Shown here piece after piece: positions 35,525 through 44,241 of a stretch of DNA of 64,000 bases. The notes beneath the pieces were generated by a model, which was not told the DNA's origin, did not search any database, and worked only from the letters and a program-made list of their open reading frames with translations. The stretch comes from JAUIET01 sp964352475 (GTDB lineage: Bacteria > Pseudomonadota > Gammaproteobacteria > Pseudomonadales > JAUIET01). The stretch lies in contig CAYGSL010000001.1 in NCBI GenBank assembly GCA_964352475.1, positions 1 to 64,000 of the forward strand, given 5' to 3'. Both the position numbers and the translations under genes were made by a program. Each line of letters opens with the position of its first letter. Within the stretch, counting starts at the first letter, position 1.

Positions 35525-35668
35525 CGTTCCCGCAACTGGAACGCCAAAACCGCAATTAGCAAAGCACTATTTTTGTGAGCTATTGCCGCTGACCAGCGCT
35601 GACGATATTTTGGCACCTGTGCGATACTTCGTACACAAGGTCAAGCAGATGTAGCACCGCTTGCCGAG

Positions 35669-36205
35669 ATGGATTTCAGACGTAAAATATCGATGCAGCA
35701 ACTGGCTAAAAGCAGTAGATCAGCTTCCACACTGACAGTTCACTTTGTTCCAAACGAGTGCCCGCATTGCAATTGCCAGCGCTTTGACCAACAAGAATTA
35801 TCCGCCGTAGACAAACTTTTGCGCCGCCAGGCACGTTTCCAGTGTGCCAAATGTTTTACCAAAACCATTGTCACCGCAGAACCAAAGTCGGTTGCTGAAC
35901 AGCGCGAGGAAGACGATCGTTTTTTAAATGGCGGTTACGAATACCTGTTAGGCAATAAGTACCGCAAGGGCGTGCAGGTACCCAAAGATTACAAAAAGGC
36001 CTTCGAGCATTATCTTGCTTCCGCGCAGCTGGGCAATCCTAACGGCCAGTACAATGCCGGCGTGTGCTACCAGCATGGGCGTGGTGTTGATGCTGATTTT
36101 ATGATGGCCTACTACTGGGTGGGCAGAGCCGCTGAAAAAGGCCAGGGGCAGGCAATCCGACTAATGCCCGAACTGGAAGCCCAGTTCAATAAAGAATACG
36201 CCTGA
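35669..36205 (+). CDS. zinc-ribbon and Sel1-repeat protein
   Basis: A 178-residue soluble protein. A four-Cys zinc ribbon lies at about residues 31-62 (CPHC and CAKC, 23 residues apart). Two Sel1-type repeats follow (DYKKAFEHYLASAQLGNPNG, GVCYQHGRGVDAD, YYWVGRAAEKGQ). Sel1 repeats bind proteins. The pairing with a zinc ribbon suggests an adaptor, but no partner is visible. Start choice is weak: ATG 35669 or ATG 35693, neither with a good ribosome site. Confidence 0.75.
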   Translation: MDFRRKISMQQLAKSSRSASTLTVHFVPNECPHCNCQRFDQQELSAVDKLLRRQARFQCAKCFTKTIVTAEPKSVAEQREEDDRFLNGGYEYLLGNKYRKGVQVPKDYKKAFEHYLASAQLGNPNGQYNAGVCYQHGRGVDADFMMAYYWVGRAAEKGQGQAIRLMPELEAQFNKEYA

Positions 36206-36213
36206 AGCCTGGC

Positions 36214-38247
36214 TTATTCCTCAGCCTCGTTAGCCTCTGATCCACTCCTATACCAAATGGGCGAAGACCAGGCCCGCTCCTGCAGGGTTTTAGCCAGATC
36301 AGATCTTGGCTCAACACCGGCCCGCAATGCATCCCAGGTGGACCATCGACAGGTGGGATTCTCTAACACACGAACGTAGTAAAACGCTGTTTGCTCGGGA
36401 TCAAAATTTGGGTCTTGCCACAAGGTTCGCAATTCGCCTGCGCCCTGCCCTTTGCTAATTGAGCAGTCGCTCAGATCAACGCTGGCACCATTGTCGGGGC
36501 ATCGCCCGCTTGCCGGGTCCACCTTCAGGCCGTTGGAACAAGCAACGTCATAAATCATCTCCTGCGGCTTACCGTCTTTCACAAAACCTTTGATGATTTG
36601 TGCGCGCTGTAACAATGCGCCATCGGGTGCGGCCGTAGCCCACACCACAAAGCGCGGACCGGCTGGTGATGCCTCAGTTAAATCGCTGCCCATTGGCACG
36701 CCATTCGCGTAAGCCTCCTGCAACAAGTTTTCATCCGACAAAAGCTCAGCTGGGTAATCACCTGCAAAAAATCGAAGCTTGATTCTTGGCCCGGTAGTTG
36801 CAAACGTTTCTTTACGGCGAAATGCGGCGTAAATAGCGTCGCGAGTATTCTGCTCCGCCCAAACCGCGGCAATTCCGGAGGCACTCCAGCTCTCAAACCC
36901 ACCCCCGCCAAAATAACTGTTACCGTCAACCGATTGCATAAAATCAGGCGCCATCACCTTTGCCGCCAGAGATTGGATAAACGACGCCGGTACGGAGCCG
37001 CGCCCTTGCGGTGTCCCGTCCAGCACCCCTGCTTTACTGAAAAAGGTTTCCTCATCATCTGTGGTTGCCGCCACGTGCGTGTCGCTGGCGGCCACAAAGC
37101 CAAAGTGATACGGGTTAACACCGCCTTTTTCTTCAATGCTCAAACCATTTAATAGTGCCTCACGAACATACCCCCCTTTTGGTTCGCTGGGTAATGTGGT
37201 TCCAACCCGGTAGGGGTAAATTTCAAAGTCAGCCCATTCATCAGCCGGTGAAAGCTGTGGGTGTGTGTCTGATGTGCCCTTTATCTGAGTAATTTCTACC
37301 AGTGGCTCATTGCGCATACGCTGCTCAGCGTAATCGTCGGTAAGTGGGTTGCCGGCCCAGTCTTCCAGCTTGAACATCTGGCCATTCGAACCATTGGAGT
37401 TATGTGGTATTGCCAGGCTTTCTATGCCCTGCTCGCGTAAGCCATCCATCCAGTCCCACAGGCCTTCCGGGTTTTGCGAATTGAAGCGAGAGAATGGTAC
37501 TGCCGGCAGTTTGTCCGTACCTTTAAAAATAACGTTGCGATGCAGGTTGCCGCGATCGTTTGTGGACGTTGTGTACTCATAAGCGGCAAACGTTGTAAAA
37601 CGACCGGGATCATTGAACTGATCCGCCGCATTAATGGTATCCAGCCAGGCTCGTCTGCTGATATCCAACGTGAGTTCCGGGTCGATACTGCCATCTTGCA
37701 GGCCTGCCAGGGCTCCTGGAATGAACTGTGCAAAGTTGCCCAGTCTCTGCGCCATACTGCCATCGCCCAGATTATCGGGTGCATTGATGTTATGCACCAG
37801 TTCGGACACTGAGTATTTTGAAAACTCACTGCTGGTATCGGCCGCCTCTTTCACCACGCCCAGAAACATTGCGTGATCTGTCACGGCGTAAAAGTCCAGA
37901 GGCTGCTCTAATTGTATTTTGTAACCACGTGGGTGGGTTAAGGCAGCACCCTTTGCATATCGGTAGGCGTCATAGGGTGTTGCTGTGGTACCAAACGAAT
38001 ACGCATCAAACGAATATTCTGTGTGCACATGAAGGTCGCCGTAATAAACGTTACGCATTGGATTAGCTACAGGTGCTGCTCGGTCCACAATATCGTGGTT
38101 TACTTCAATCTGGGTATTTGGTGTATTTTCATCGGACCGGCCAGCGAAATCATTCACTTGCTCGGAAAGGTTTTCTCCACCACATGCGACCAGCACACTT
38201 ACAGAAATTGCCAAGAACATTCTGGAACTGTAATTTTTTTTAACCAT
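36214..38247 (-). CDS. DUF3604 lipoprotein (PHP-like hydrolase fold)
   Basis: A 677-residue DUF3604 protein. The N-terminal signal ends in lipobox VLVACGG (Cys22). YYGDLHVHTEYSFDAYSFG and FYAVTDHAMFLGVV contain the His/Asp residues that resemble the metal site of PHP-type phosphoesterases. The C-terminus is Cys-containing (DVACSNGLKVDPASGRCPDN). It is probably an envelope metal-dependent hydrolase. No DUF3604 substrate is known to me. It stands alone on this strand with 153 bases upstream to the next gene. Confidence 0.87.
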   Translation of the reverse strand: MVKKNYSSRMFLAISVSVLVACGGENLSEQVNDFAGRSDENTPNTQIEVNHDIVDRAAPVANPMRNVYYGDLHVHTEYSFDAYSFGTTATPYDAYRYAKGAALTHPRGYKIQLEQPLDFYAVTDHAMFLGVVKEAADTSSEFSKYSVSELVHNINAPDNLGDGSMAQRLGNFAQFIPGALAGLQDGSIDPELTLDISRRAWLDTINAADQFNDPGRFTTFAAYEYTTSTNDRGNLHRNVIFKGTDKLPAVPFSRFNSQNPEGLWDWMDGLREQGIESLAIPHNSNGSNGQMFKLEDWAGNPLTDDYAEQRMRNEPLVEITQIKGTSDTHPQLSPADEWADFEIYPYRVGTTLPSEPKGGYVREALLNGLSIEEKGGVNPYHFGFVAASDTHVAATTDDEETFFSKAGVLDGTPQGRGSVPASFIQSLAAKVMAPDFMQSVDGNSYFGGGGFESWSASGIAAVWAEQNTRDAIYAAFRRKETFATTGPRIKLRFFAGDYPAELLSDENLLQEAYANGVPMGSDLTEASPAGPRFVVWATAAPDGALLQRAQIIKGFVKDGKPQEMIYDVACSNGLKVDPASGRCPDNGASVDLSDCSISKGQGAGELRTLWQDPNFDPEQTAFYYVRVLENPTCRWSTWDALRAGVEPRSDLAKTLQERAWSSPIWYRSGSEANEAEE

Positions 38248-38400
38248 TAGGACTTACTCACTTGTGTGCCAGACAGGAAATTTGATTATGCCGTTGGCGT
38301 GCCAATACTTTACCACTCCGCTTTGTCGGGTAGCCTTTCGTTCAAGACAGCGCCGGAAGCATGCAAGTAAGCCATAGCTGACTTTGCTATTCGCTGCCAT

Positions 38401-39393
38401 TCAGTTTTGCAAAGTGCCAAGATGAATAGACGCGTCTTCAGACCGAGTTGCAGGCCAGTTAGTTCGCCACACTTCGCGCGAAACATCACCGCAATGTATT
38501 CCAGCACGTTCAAATCCAGGTTGCAATGTGCATGCCGGTTCTATGAAAGTATCAAACCTTGGGACCGCGAAGTACGGAAAACTGAAACGCGACTTCTCCA
38601 CGGGGCTCACTACTTTATGTGGCGTCGATATAAAATAGCCGCCAGACCAGATCTCCAGCATATCGCCTATATTCACTATCATGCATTCTCCCGAAGCCTG
38701 AGCAGAAATCCATTCCTGATGGCCCCTGGGCCTCAGCCATAGGCCGCCGACCTCGTCTGGCGCAAGAATAGTTAACACATCAGTATCTTTGTGAGGATGG
38801 ATTCCGAACTGATCTTCATTCGGACCACTCTGAATCGGCGGATAATGCAACAAGGTCATATTCGTCAACGACTGCACAAATTTCGCCGTGAAAAAGTCGT
38901 CGGGCAAATCAAGAATGGTTGCGAAAGCGTTTAACAATAAGTCGCGCAGACGATCACACTCGCTCCAGTATCGCAGCAGTAGCGTTTTCAGGGGGCGAAT
39001 TTCATCTGGCCATACATTAGCACCATATAGATCACATTGCTGACAAATGGGGTCCAGCGGACTGGTTTCCAGATGCAACTTGTACCCTTCATATCGATCC
39101 GAAAGATAATCACCTTGGTTAGAATCGAAAAAACCCAGTGGAATATAGCCTCGGTAATTATCCTGAGTAATTCGATAGTCCTGCTTGGTGGTCAGCGGTA
39201 ATAAGAAGAATTGCTGAATGACATTGCGGAGTTCAGTGATAAGACTTGCGCAAATACCATGATCTTTTACCAGCAAGAAACCAACATCGACACACGCATG
39301 CTCCAATGCCTGCAAGGTGCGCCGATAATCGTCACTCTGACCGCCTTTTGCATTCGTAAGCGGGGCAAGGCTAACGGGTTCTAACAGCTGCAT
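38401..39393 (-). CDS. isopenicillin N synthase-like 2-oxoglutarate/Fe(II) oxygenase
   Basis: A 330-residue non-haem iron oxygenase. The N-terminal DIOX_N-like part includes VDVGFLLVKDHGI. The C-terminal jelly roll has the iron facial triad His201-x-Asp203 (HKD in GIHPHKDTDVLTIL) and His259 (STPHKV). The 2-oxoglutarate-binding pair is Arg269-x-Ser271 (RFS). Members oxidise diverse small molecules in catabolism or secondary metabolism. Neighbours give no specific substrate. No strong ribosome site is seen. Confidence 0.88.
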   Translation of the reverse strand: MQLLEPVSLAPLTNAKGGQSDDYRRTLQALEHACVDVGFLLVKDHGICASLITELRNVIQQFFLLPLTTKQDYRITQDNYRGYIPLGFFDSNQGDYLSDRYEGYKLHLETSPLDPICQQCDLYGANVWPDEIRPLKTLLLRYWSECDRLRDLLLNAFATILDLPDDFFTAKFVQSLTNMTLLHYPPIQSGPNEDQFGIHPHKDTDVLTILAPDEVGGLWLRPRGHQEWISAQASGECMIVNIGDMLEIWSGGYFISTPHKVVSPVEKSRFSFPYFAVPRFDTFIEPACTLQPGFERAGIHCGDVSREVWRTNWPATRSEDASIHLGTLQN

Positions 39394-39448
39394 GCTTTCA
39401 AAAAAGTTCAGTTCGACACTTATAATATAGGTTCGCGATTAAAGGGCA

Positions 39449-40924
39449 TCAGCCTGCCTTTGCTCTCATAGCGCTTGTTGTCTTTTTGCTGGCATTATTA
39501 TGCTTCTTTTTCACAGGCTTGCTTGCCGCCTGAAAAAGTTCATCAAAACTCGTTTGCAAGCAATCACGATAAAAATCCGGGTCGGGCATCATGTCTCTAC
39601 ACGATGTTGCAGAAACAACGAATTGGCCACAGTAGCTGCTGATCACATGAAACAACCCAAGCCCATCAAGTACCGGACCCGTACCAAAGTTGGCCACCAT
39701 CTTCGCGCCGGTACTGTATAAAGGCACCGGCGGACCGGGTACATTGGTTACCACGCAGTTGAACGTTGGTTTCATACGACTGATAAGCCCCCAGCGACTG
39801 GCAAGCTTGGCCGCCTGCGCCGTGAGCACCGAAGGTATGAACTGTCCATAGTCGGTCATCGTCTTGGCACCAATAGCGTTGGCCAGCTCTTTTGCGTCTC
39901 GCGTGCCTTCGTGAACCGCTTTAAGTCGCTCCAGCGGTTTTTCCACATCGGTTCTCAAGACAACCGTCATCGAAGAAACCACATTCCCGCCCGTATTGTC
40001 TTTATCGGAACGCACATTGACCGGCGCCATCGCTGCGAGCGATTTTTGCGGTAACTCTCCGTGATGCTCAAGATATTTGCGCAAAGCCCCACCAACAATA
40101 GTCAATGCAACATCGTTTACCGTCGCTCCGGGCATAGCGTTCTTGATCGCTTTTACCTCGTCAAGCTCAACAGTGATTGCCTGAAACACACGATGCGGCC
40201 CTACATTGCCGCTGAAACGAGTACGCGGTATTTCGTCAACTGTCTTTAACTCACCCTTACGAGTTGCGTTGTACGCTTTGGCGAACCCCGGCACGGTATT
40301 GCGCGCAACACTCAGAAAGTGAAACGGTTTGCGTACATTGTTGTATTGCGCACGCAACATGAGTTCGACCTTACTGGGTTCAGCGTCTACCTCAACAATT
40401 GTGTTTTTCCGCCCCGACCTGTAATCAGGTGATAAGTCGTGAATCGCGGCGGTCATTTCCATGCCTGAGGTACCGTCAATTGCGGCGTGGTGCGTTTTAG
40501 AGAACACTGCGAAACTCCCTTTGGGCACGCCTTCTACCATATCAAGACCTTCTATAACATAGGCTTCCCACAGAGGTCGGTTTCGATCCAGTGGCCGTGC
40601 ATGCAGCCTTGACACGAGAATACACAATTGGCGCCAATCACCGGGCTTTGGCAACGCGATGTGCCGAATATGAAACTCGGCGTCAAAATTGCCATCGGAT
40701 ACCCAGTAAGGATGGTCAAGCTGGAAAGGCACCTCTACCAGCCGCCGTGTCATTGGCGCCAAACCGCGAACCCGATGCTGATAATTCTCAATGATGTCTT
40801 TGAAGCGAACTTTCCCGCCCGGAGCAGTAGACTGGTCGTATATCGCAAGCCCCGAAATATGCATGGGTGCATTGGGCGTTTCCAGATAAAGGAAAGACGC
40901 ATCCACTCCCGTCAATTGTTGCAT
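39449..40924 (-). CDS. wax ester synthase/diacylglycerol acyltransferase (WS/DGAT)
   Basis: A 491-residue WS/DGAT. It starts QQLTGVDASFLYLETPNAPMH, has the catalytic HHxxxDG motif HHAAIDG at residues 145-151, and later NDVALTIVGGALRKYL and CVVTNVPGP. It esterifies acyl-CoA with a fatty alcohol or diacylglycerol to make storage lipid at the inner membrane. The tail is Lys/Ala rich. AAGGAG 5 bases before ATG 40924 is a strong ribosome site, but part of it is folded in a palindrome (40932-40946). A putative operator lies at 40962-40978. Confidence 0.93.
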   Translation of the reverse strand: MQQLTGVDASFLYLETPNAPMHISGLAIYDQSTAPGGKVRFKDIIENYQHRVRGLAPMTRRLVEVPFQLDHPYWVSDGNFDAEFHIRHIALPKPGDWRQLCILVSRLHARPLDRNRPLWEAYVIEGLDMVEGVPKGSFAVFSKTHHAAIDGTSGMEMTAAIHDLSPDYRSGRKNTIVEVDAEPSKVELMLRAQYNNVRKPFHFLSVARNTVPGFAKAYNATRKGELKTVDEIPRTRFSGNVGPHRVFQAITVELDEVKAIKNAMPGATVNDVALTIVGGALRKYLEHHGELPQKSLAAMAPVNVRSDKDNTGGNVVSSMTVVLRTDVEKPLERLKAVHEGTRDAKELANAIGAKTMTDYGQFIPSVLTAQAAKLASRWGLISRMKPTFNCVVTNVPGPPVPLYSTGAKMVANFGTGPVLDGLGLFHVISSYCGQFVVSATSCRDMMPDPDFYRDCLQTSFDELFQAASKPVKKKHNNASKKTTSAMRAKAG

Positions 40925-40931
40925 ACCAACT

Positions 40932-40946
40932 CCTTAGCCGCTAAGG
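40932..40946 (-). promoter_or_regulatory. palindrome covering the WS/DGAT ribosome-binding site
   Basis: On the minus strand CCTTAG and CTAAGG flank CGG, forming a possible six-pair hairpin. Its 3' arm contains the AAGG of the AAGGAG ribosome site (40930-40935). Folding of the leader would hide the site, so the hairpin could tune translation. It may alternatively be a second DNA operator. Confidence 0.4.
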
Positions 40947-40961
40947 CGAAGCACAGAAATA

Positions 40962-40978
40962 TGGCATGGAGTATGCCA
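40962..40978. promoter_or_regulatory. putative operator 1 of a shared regulon (WS/DGAT)
   Basis: TGGCATGGAGTATGCCA has perfect 6-base arms around a 5-base centre. It lies 38 bases upstream of the WS/DGAT start. It matches the 17-base pattern TGRCAnnnnnTATGCCA found at 46402, 56651 and 60761. Confidence 0.5.
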
Positions 40979-41011
40979 TTTACATAGCAGCAATTGAAGT
41001 GAAAGACCGGT

Positions 41012-42301
41012 TTATCCCGCCGCGTCGAGTAAATGCGCAAATCGTTGTCTGGCTTCTTCGCGGCGAGTTGGAAGATGCTCGCTGGGCCAGCCTTCTTTCG
41101 GCTGGTAGCGTTTTAGTTGATCCCGTGCGATGCTGATTTTATGCACTTCGTTGGCGCCATCCACCAATGGTGCCATTCGCGCTGAGCGATACATCATTTC
41201 AAGAGGCATATCACTGCTGTAGCCCAATGAGCCATGCACTTGCAAGGCACGATCAACAACATCATAAAGTACCGAGGCATTCTGCACTTTAACCATGGCA
41301 ATATCCGCTCGCGCCGCATGGGCACCCAACTGATCCATCTTCCAGGCTGCACGAAGAGTGAGTAGCTTGGCGCTTTCCAGTGCAATACGCGAGTCTGCAA
41401 TGTATTCCTGAATCATGCCGTGTTTGCTGTAACTCTTGCCGAATGAACTCCGTGACTGCGTTCGCTCACAGAGCATATCAAACGCGCGCTCGGCCTCGCC
41501 TAACCATCGCGCGGCATGATGAATCCGCCCGGGGCCCAGACGCACTTGCGATAGAACAAATCCGCCGCCTCGTTGACCAATCAAGTTTTCTTTGGGCACA
41601 CGTACGTTATCCAGAATAATTTCCGCATGGTTGCCATTCTCACCAAACTCGCAGTGCGGATGATGCATGGTTGGAATATCACGAAACACGTCCATGCCCG
41701 GCGTGCCCTTTTCCACCACAATCATTGAGCAGCGTTTATGCGGGACCTCGTCAGCTTCGGTTACCAACATAAAGATGATGAAATCAGCGCGAGACGCGTT
41801 GGTGATCATCCACTTTCGGCCATTGATTACCCACTCATCACCATCCAGAACCGCTGTTGACTCAATCTGTGTTGGGTCGGTACAGGCCACCCAAGGTTCA
41901 GTGATAGCAAATGCGCTGCGAATATCACCGCGCAAGTTTGGCCACAACCACTTCTCCTTTTGCGCCTCGGTTCCTCCTTCCGCCAATAATTCTGCGTTGC
42001 CTGCATCTGGCGCCATATTGCCAAAGGTTTCCTGCGCGTAGAAACAACGGCCAGTCAGAAAGTTCATTTGCGCCAATGGTAACTGGCCAAAGCCCTGACC
42101 ACCCAGCTCTTGCTCCAAATGACACGCCCATAAGCCCTGTTCTTTAACCTGCTGTTTGAGTGGTTGCTGAATGGTTTGCCATTGGTTTTCGGAGCATTCT
42201 GCAATCAAAGGCTCCAGAGGAATGAGTTGCTCGGCAACAAAGCGTTCTATCCAATCCAGCTTTTTCTGAAACTCAGGTTCAGTTTGAAAATCCCAGGCCA
42301 T
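41012..42301 (-). CDS. acyl-CoA dehydrogenase, ACAD10/11-like
   Basis: A 429-residue acyl-CoA dehydrogenase of the ACAD10/11 type. Evidence is FGNMAPDAGNAELLAEGGTE, SAFAITEPWVACTDPTQIES, GPGRIHHAARWLGEAERAFD, HGSLGYSSDMPLEMMYR and the C-terminal VDGANEVHK, where the subgroup keeps its catalytic acid region. It should oxidise a long-chain or branched acyl-CoA with FAD. It is followed by the WS/DGAT gene and preceded by an LLM flavoenzyme on the same strand, with gaps of 87 and 41 bases. It resembles the dehydrogenase at 58502. Confidence 0.9.
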   Translation of the reverse strand: MAWDFQTEPEFQKKLDWIERFVAEQLIPLEPLIAECSENQWQTIQQPLKQQVKEQGLWACHLEQELGGQGFGQLPLAQMNFLTGRCFYAQETFGNMAPDAGNAELLAEGGTEAQKEKWLWPNLRGDIRSAFAITEPWVACTDPTQIESTAVLDGDEWVINGRKWMITNASRADFIIFMLVTEADEVPHKRCSMIVVEKGTPGMDVFRDIPTMHHPHCEFGENGNHAEIILDNVRVPKENLIGQRGGGFVLSQVRLGPGRIHHAARWLGEAERAFDMLCERTQSRSSFGKSYSKHGMIQEYIADSRIALESAKLLTLRAAWKMDQLGAHAARADIAMVKVQNASVLYDVVDRALQVHGSLGYSSDMPLEMMYRSARMAPLVDGANEVHKISIARDQLKRYQPKEGWPSEHLPTRREEARQRFAHLLDAAG

Positions 42302-42342
42302 TGATTCTTATCCCCCCATTGCGTTCACTACATCTCAACGAT

Positions 42343-43395
42343 TCACACCGCAGTTCGTTTCATTTCCGCATAAGCGTCAACGATAGGCGCGAATTCGGCA
42401 GGTGTTGATCCATGAATCACCACGCCGGTCGCGCCAAGCTCTAATTGGCGCTGCCATGCACTGGCACACTCACTCACCGAGCCAACCGCTGCTGGTAGCC
42501 ATTGAGCAGGTATCAGCTCACTCATTTCTTCCAACTGCTCAAGGGTTGCGACGCTGTCTATGCCGCCCAGCATTCCGGCAACGGTTTCATTGGCGCGAAA
42601 CGCGGCAAGAACTTCAGGGTCCCAATCATTAAGTTCTATCAGCAGTTCGGCGTAGCCTGGCGCTTGCATGTAAGTAGCCATGCGCGCCACCAACTTACGT
42701 AAATGATCTTCCCGGGTGGGCTCCAATGCAGTGGCAAACACCGAATACACCTGAATATTATCCGGATTACGACCAGCGCGTTCCGCCCCTTCCTGAATCA
42801 ACGCTTTGGCTTTGCGCAAACCCGCATCGCTGATGAAGGTGTGCAGATGCACGCCGTCGAAATGTTCACCCGCAAAACGAAGGCTGGCCGGCCCAAAGCC
42901 GACAAAGTGCAAGGGGATATCAGCGTCCATCCAGTCGCCCATACTCAAATACGGCAACTCACCGAGCTCACCTTTGTGGCCCATTACCTTGCCGCCCTTC
43001 CACAAGATGCGCAGCACTTCCAGAGCCTCCACCATTTTTGCATTGCTGACACTGTCCAGGCCCATCAGCTGATTGCGGATTGCCACGCCGCGCGCCAGCC
43101 CCAGTTCGAAGCGCCCGGCAGAAAGGTAATGCAGTGAGGAGCACATGCTCGCTAACACCATTGGGTGGCGGGTATGAATATTCGTCGCGGCTGTTGCCAC
43201 ATGGATGCGTTCGGTAACAGACAAAGCGGCTGCGCAGATAACACCGGCGTCTTTCACATCGAACCGTTCAGACAACCAGACTTTGCCAAGCCCCATTGCC
43301 TCTGCCGCGCGGGCCTCAATAATCGCATCGGCCGGATTTGTGGTGTGCCCGGGAAGCAGGTAACAACTCAATTCCGGATGTAAGGCGTTTTGCAT
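42343..43395 (-). CDS. LLM-class flavin/F420-dependent oxidoreductase
   Basis: A 350-residue luciferase-like monooxygenase fold: EARAAEAMGLGKVWLSERFD, ATAATNIHTRHPMVLASMCS, LHYLSAGRFELGLARGVA and GPASLRFAGEHFDGVHLHT. The family uses FMN or F420 and includes reductases and monooxygenases. Which cofactor applies cannot be read. ATG 43395 has GGGAAG about 10 bases upstream and starts the conserved part. The open frame to 43467 adds 24 non-family residues. It is probably co-transcribed with the acyl-CoA dehydrogenase at 41012. Confidence 0.85.
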   Translation of the reverse strand: MQNALHPELSCYLLPGHTTNPADAIIEARAAEAMGLGKVWLSERFDVKDAGVICAAALSVTERIHVATAATNIHTRHPMVLASMCSSLHYLSAGRFELGLARGVAIRNQLMGLDSVSNAKMVEALEVLRILWKGGKVMGHKGELGELPYLSMGDWMDADIPLHFVGFGPASLRFAGEHFDGVHLHTFISDAGLRKAKALIQEGAERAGRNPDNIQVYSVFATALEPTREDHLRKLVARMATYMQAPGYAELLIELNDWDPEVLAAFRANETVAGMLGGIDSVATLEQLEEMSELIPAQWLPAAVGSVSECASAWQRQLELGATGVVIHGSTPAEFAPIVDAYAEMKRTAV

Positions 43396-43550
43396 GATTG
43401 ATACTTCCCTGGTGGCTGGTCTTGAGCGCTTTATCGCGCCGCACGCCGAGTGTAGAAAGCTCGGCAAGGTGAGTCAAAGTAAGCTGCATTAATAATTGTT
43501 GGTAAGCGGCTATATGCCCGCGAATTCTCTGGTAGGCACGATCAATGACT

Positions 43551-43596
43551 GGTTAATTTTCAGACAAACGCGACCGAAAATGGCGGTTAATTTTCA
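43551..43596. promoter_or_regulatory. direct repeats GGTTAATTTTCA upstream of divergent genes
   Basis: Two perfect 12-base copies lie at 43551-43562 and 43585-43596, 34 bases apart. The interval separates the LLM gene (minus) from the membrane protein gene (plus). They may bind a regulator of either gene, but there is no further evidence. Confidence 0.3.
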
Positions 43597-43645
43597 TCCA
43601 ACACGCTACGCTTATTGTATATATTTCAAACAATGACTATCTCGA

Positions 43646-44236
43646 GTGTTTTTAGACAGCAGAACATTACTCATTCGATTTACTGCACTTTGGGCAGTAG
43701 TCTTATTCTGCTATGCCAGTCCTACACCATTCGCATTGGCCGTGATGGTTGTAGTGGGTCACGCCTATTTTGTGTCAGCGCTTGGCGACACCTTGCGCAC
43801 TACTGCCATCAATAACCGCTTCTGCATGAGATTGTTGACGCTGTGCGTGCTGATCATCGGTTCGAACGTACTTTGGGGCTGGGCGCATTGGTTGAACGAA
43901 CGCATACCGCATGAATTGATGGCGCTGGTGTTTCTCAGTTACTGCAGTTATCGCTGTCTGGTGCGCAAGCAGCGCTCGTCGGCACAGACTATCGGATCCC
44001 ACGCCACGCTTACCGAGCTGCTCACATTGATCATACTGTTTACAGTGTGCCTGGCGGCTTACATATTGCTGGACCACCCGGTTAGCAATCTGGCGCATTA
44101 CCTGTTTGAACCGGCGTATTTCTACCTTTGGTTTGCGATCCATTGCGTCAGCACTGGCAGCCTCAGCAGCCAGCTATTGCAAGTTGATAGGCTAAATAGC
44201 AGCCTAGAAAACACATACGGTTCCTTGCCTATGTGA
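43646..44236 (+). CDS. hypothetical multi-pass membrane protein
   Basis: A 196-residue protein that I do not recognise. At least four hydrophobic helices are visible: FTALWAVVLFCYA, FALAVMVVVGHAYFVSAL, LLTLCVLIIGSNVLWG and LLTLIILFTVCLAAYILL, and a fifth is likely near FYLWFAIHCVS. The C-terminal 25 residues are polar. The start is GTG 43646, with no good ribosome site, so the true start may differ. It stands between divergent and convergent neighbours with only 5 bases to the hydrolase stop. Confidence 0.55.
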   Translation: MFLDSRTLLIRFTALWAVVLFCYASPTPFALAVMVVVGHAYFVSALGDTLRTTAINNRFCMRLLTLCVLIIGSNVLWGWAHWLNERIPHELMALVFLSYCSYRCLVRKQRSSAQTIGSHATLTELLTLIILFTVCLAAYILLDHPVSNLAHYLFEPAYFYLWFAIHCVSTGSLSSQLLQVDRLNSSLENTYGSLPM

Positions 44237-44241
44237 TTGAA

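Noticed and set aside
43615..43815. Alternative start ATG 43633 with GTA-rich upstream for the membrane protein
   Set aside because: It is in a different frame and reads into a short, non-hydrophobic shadow frame.
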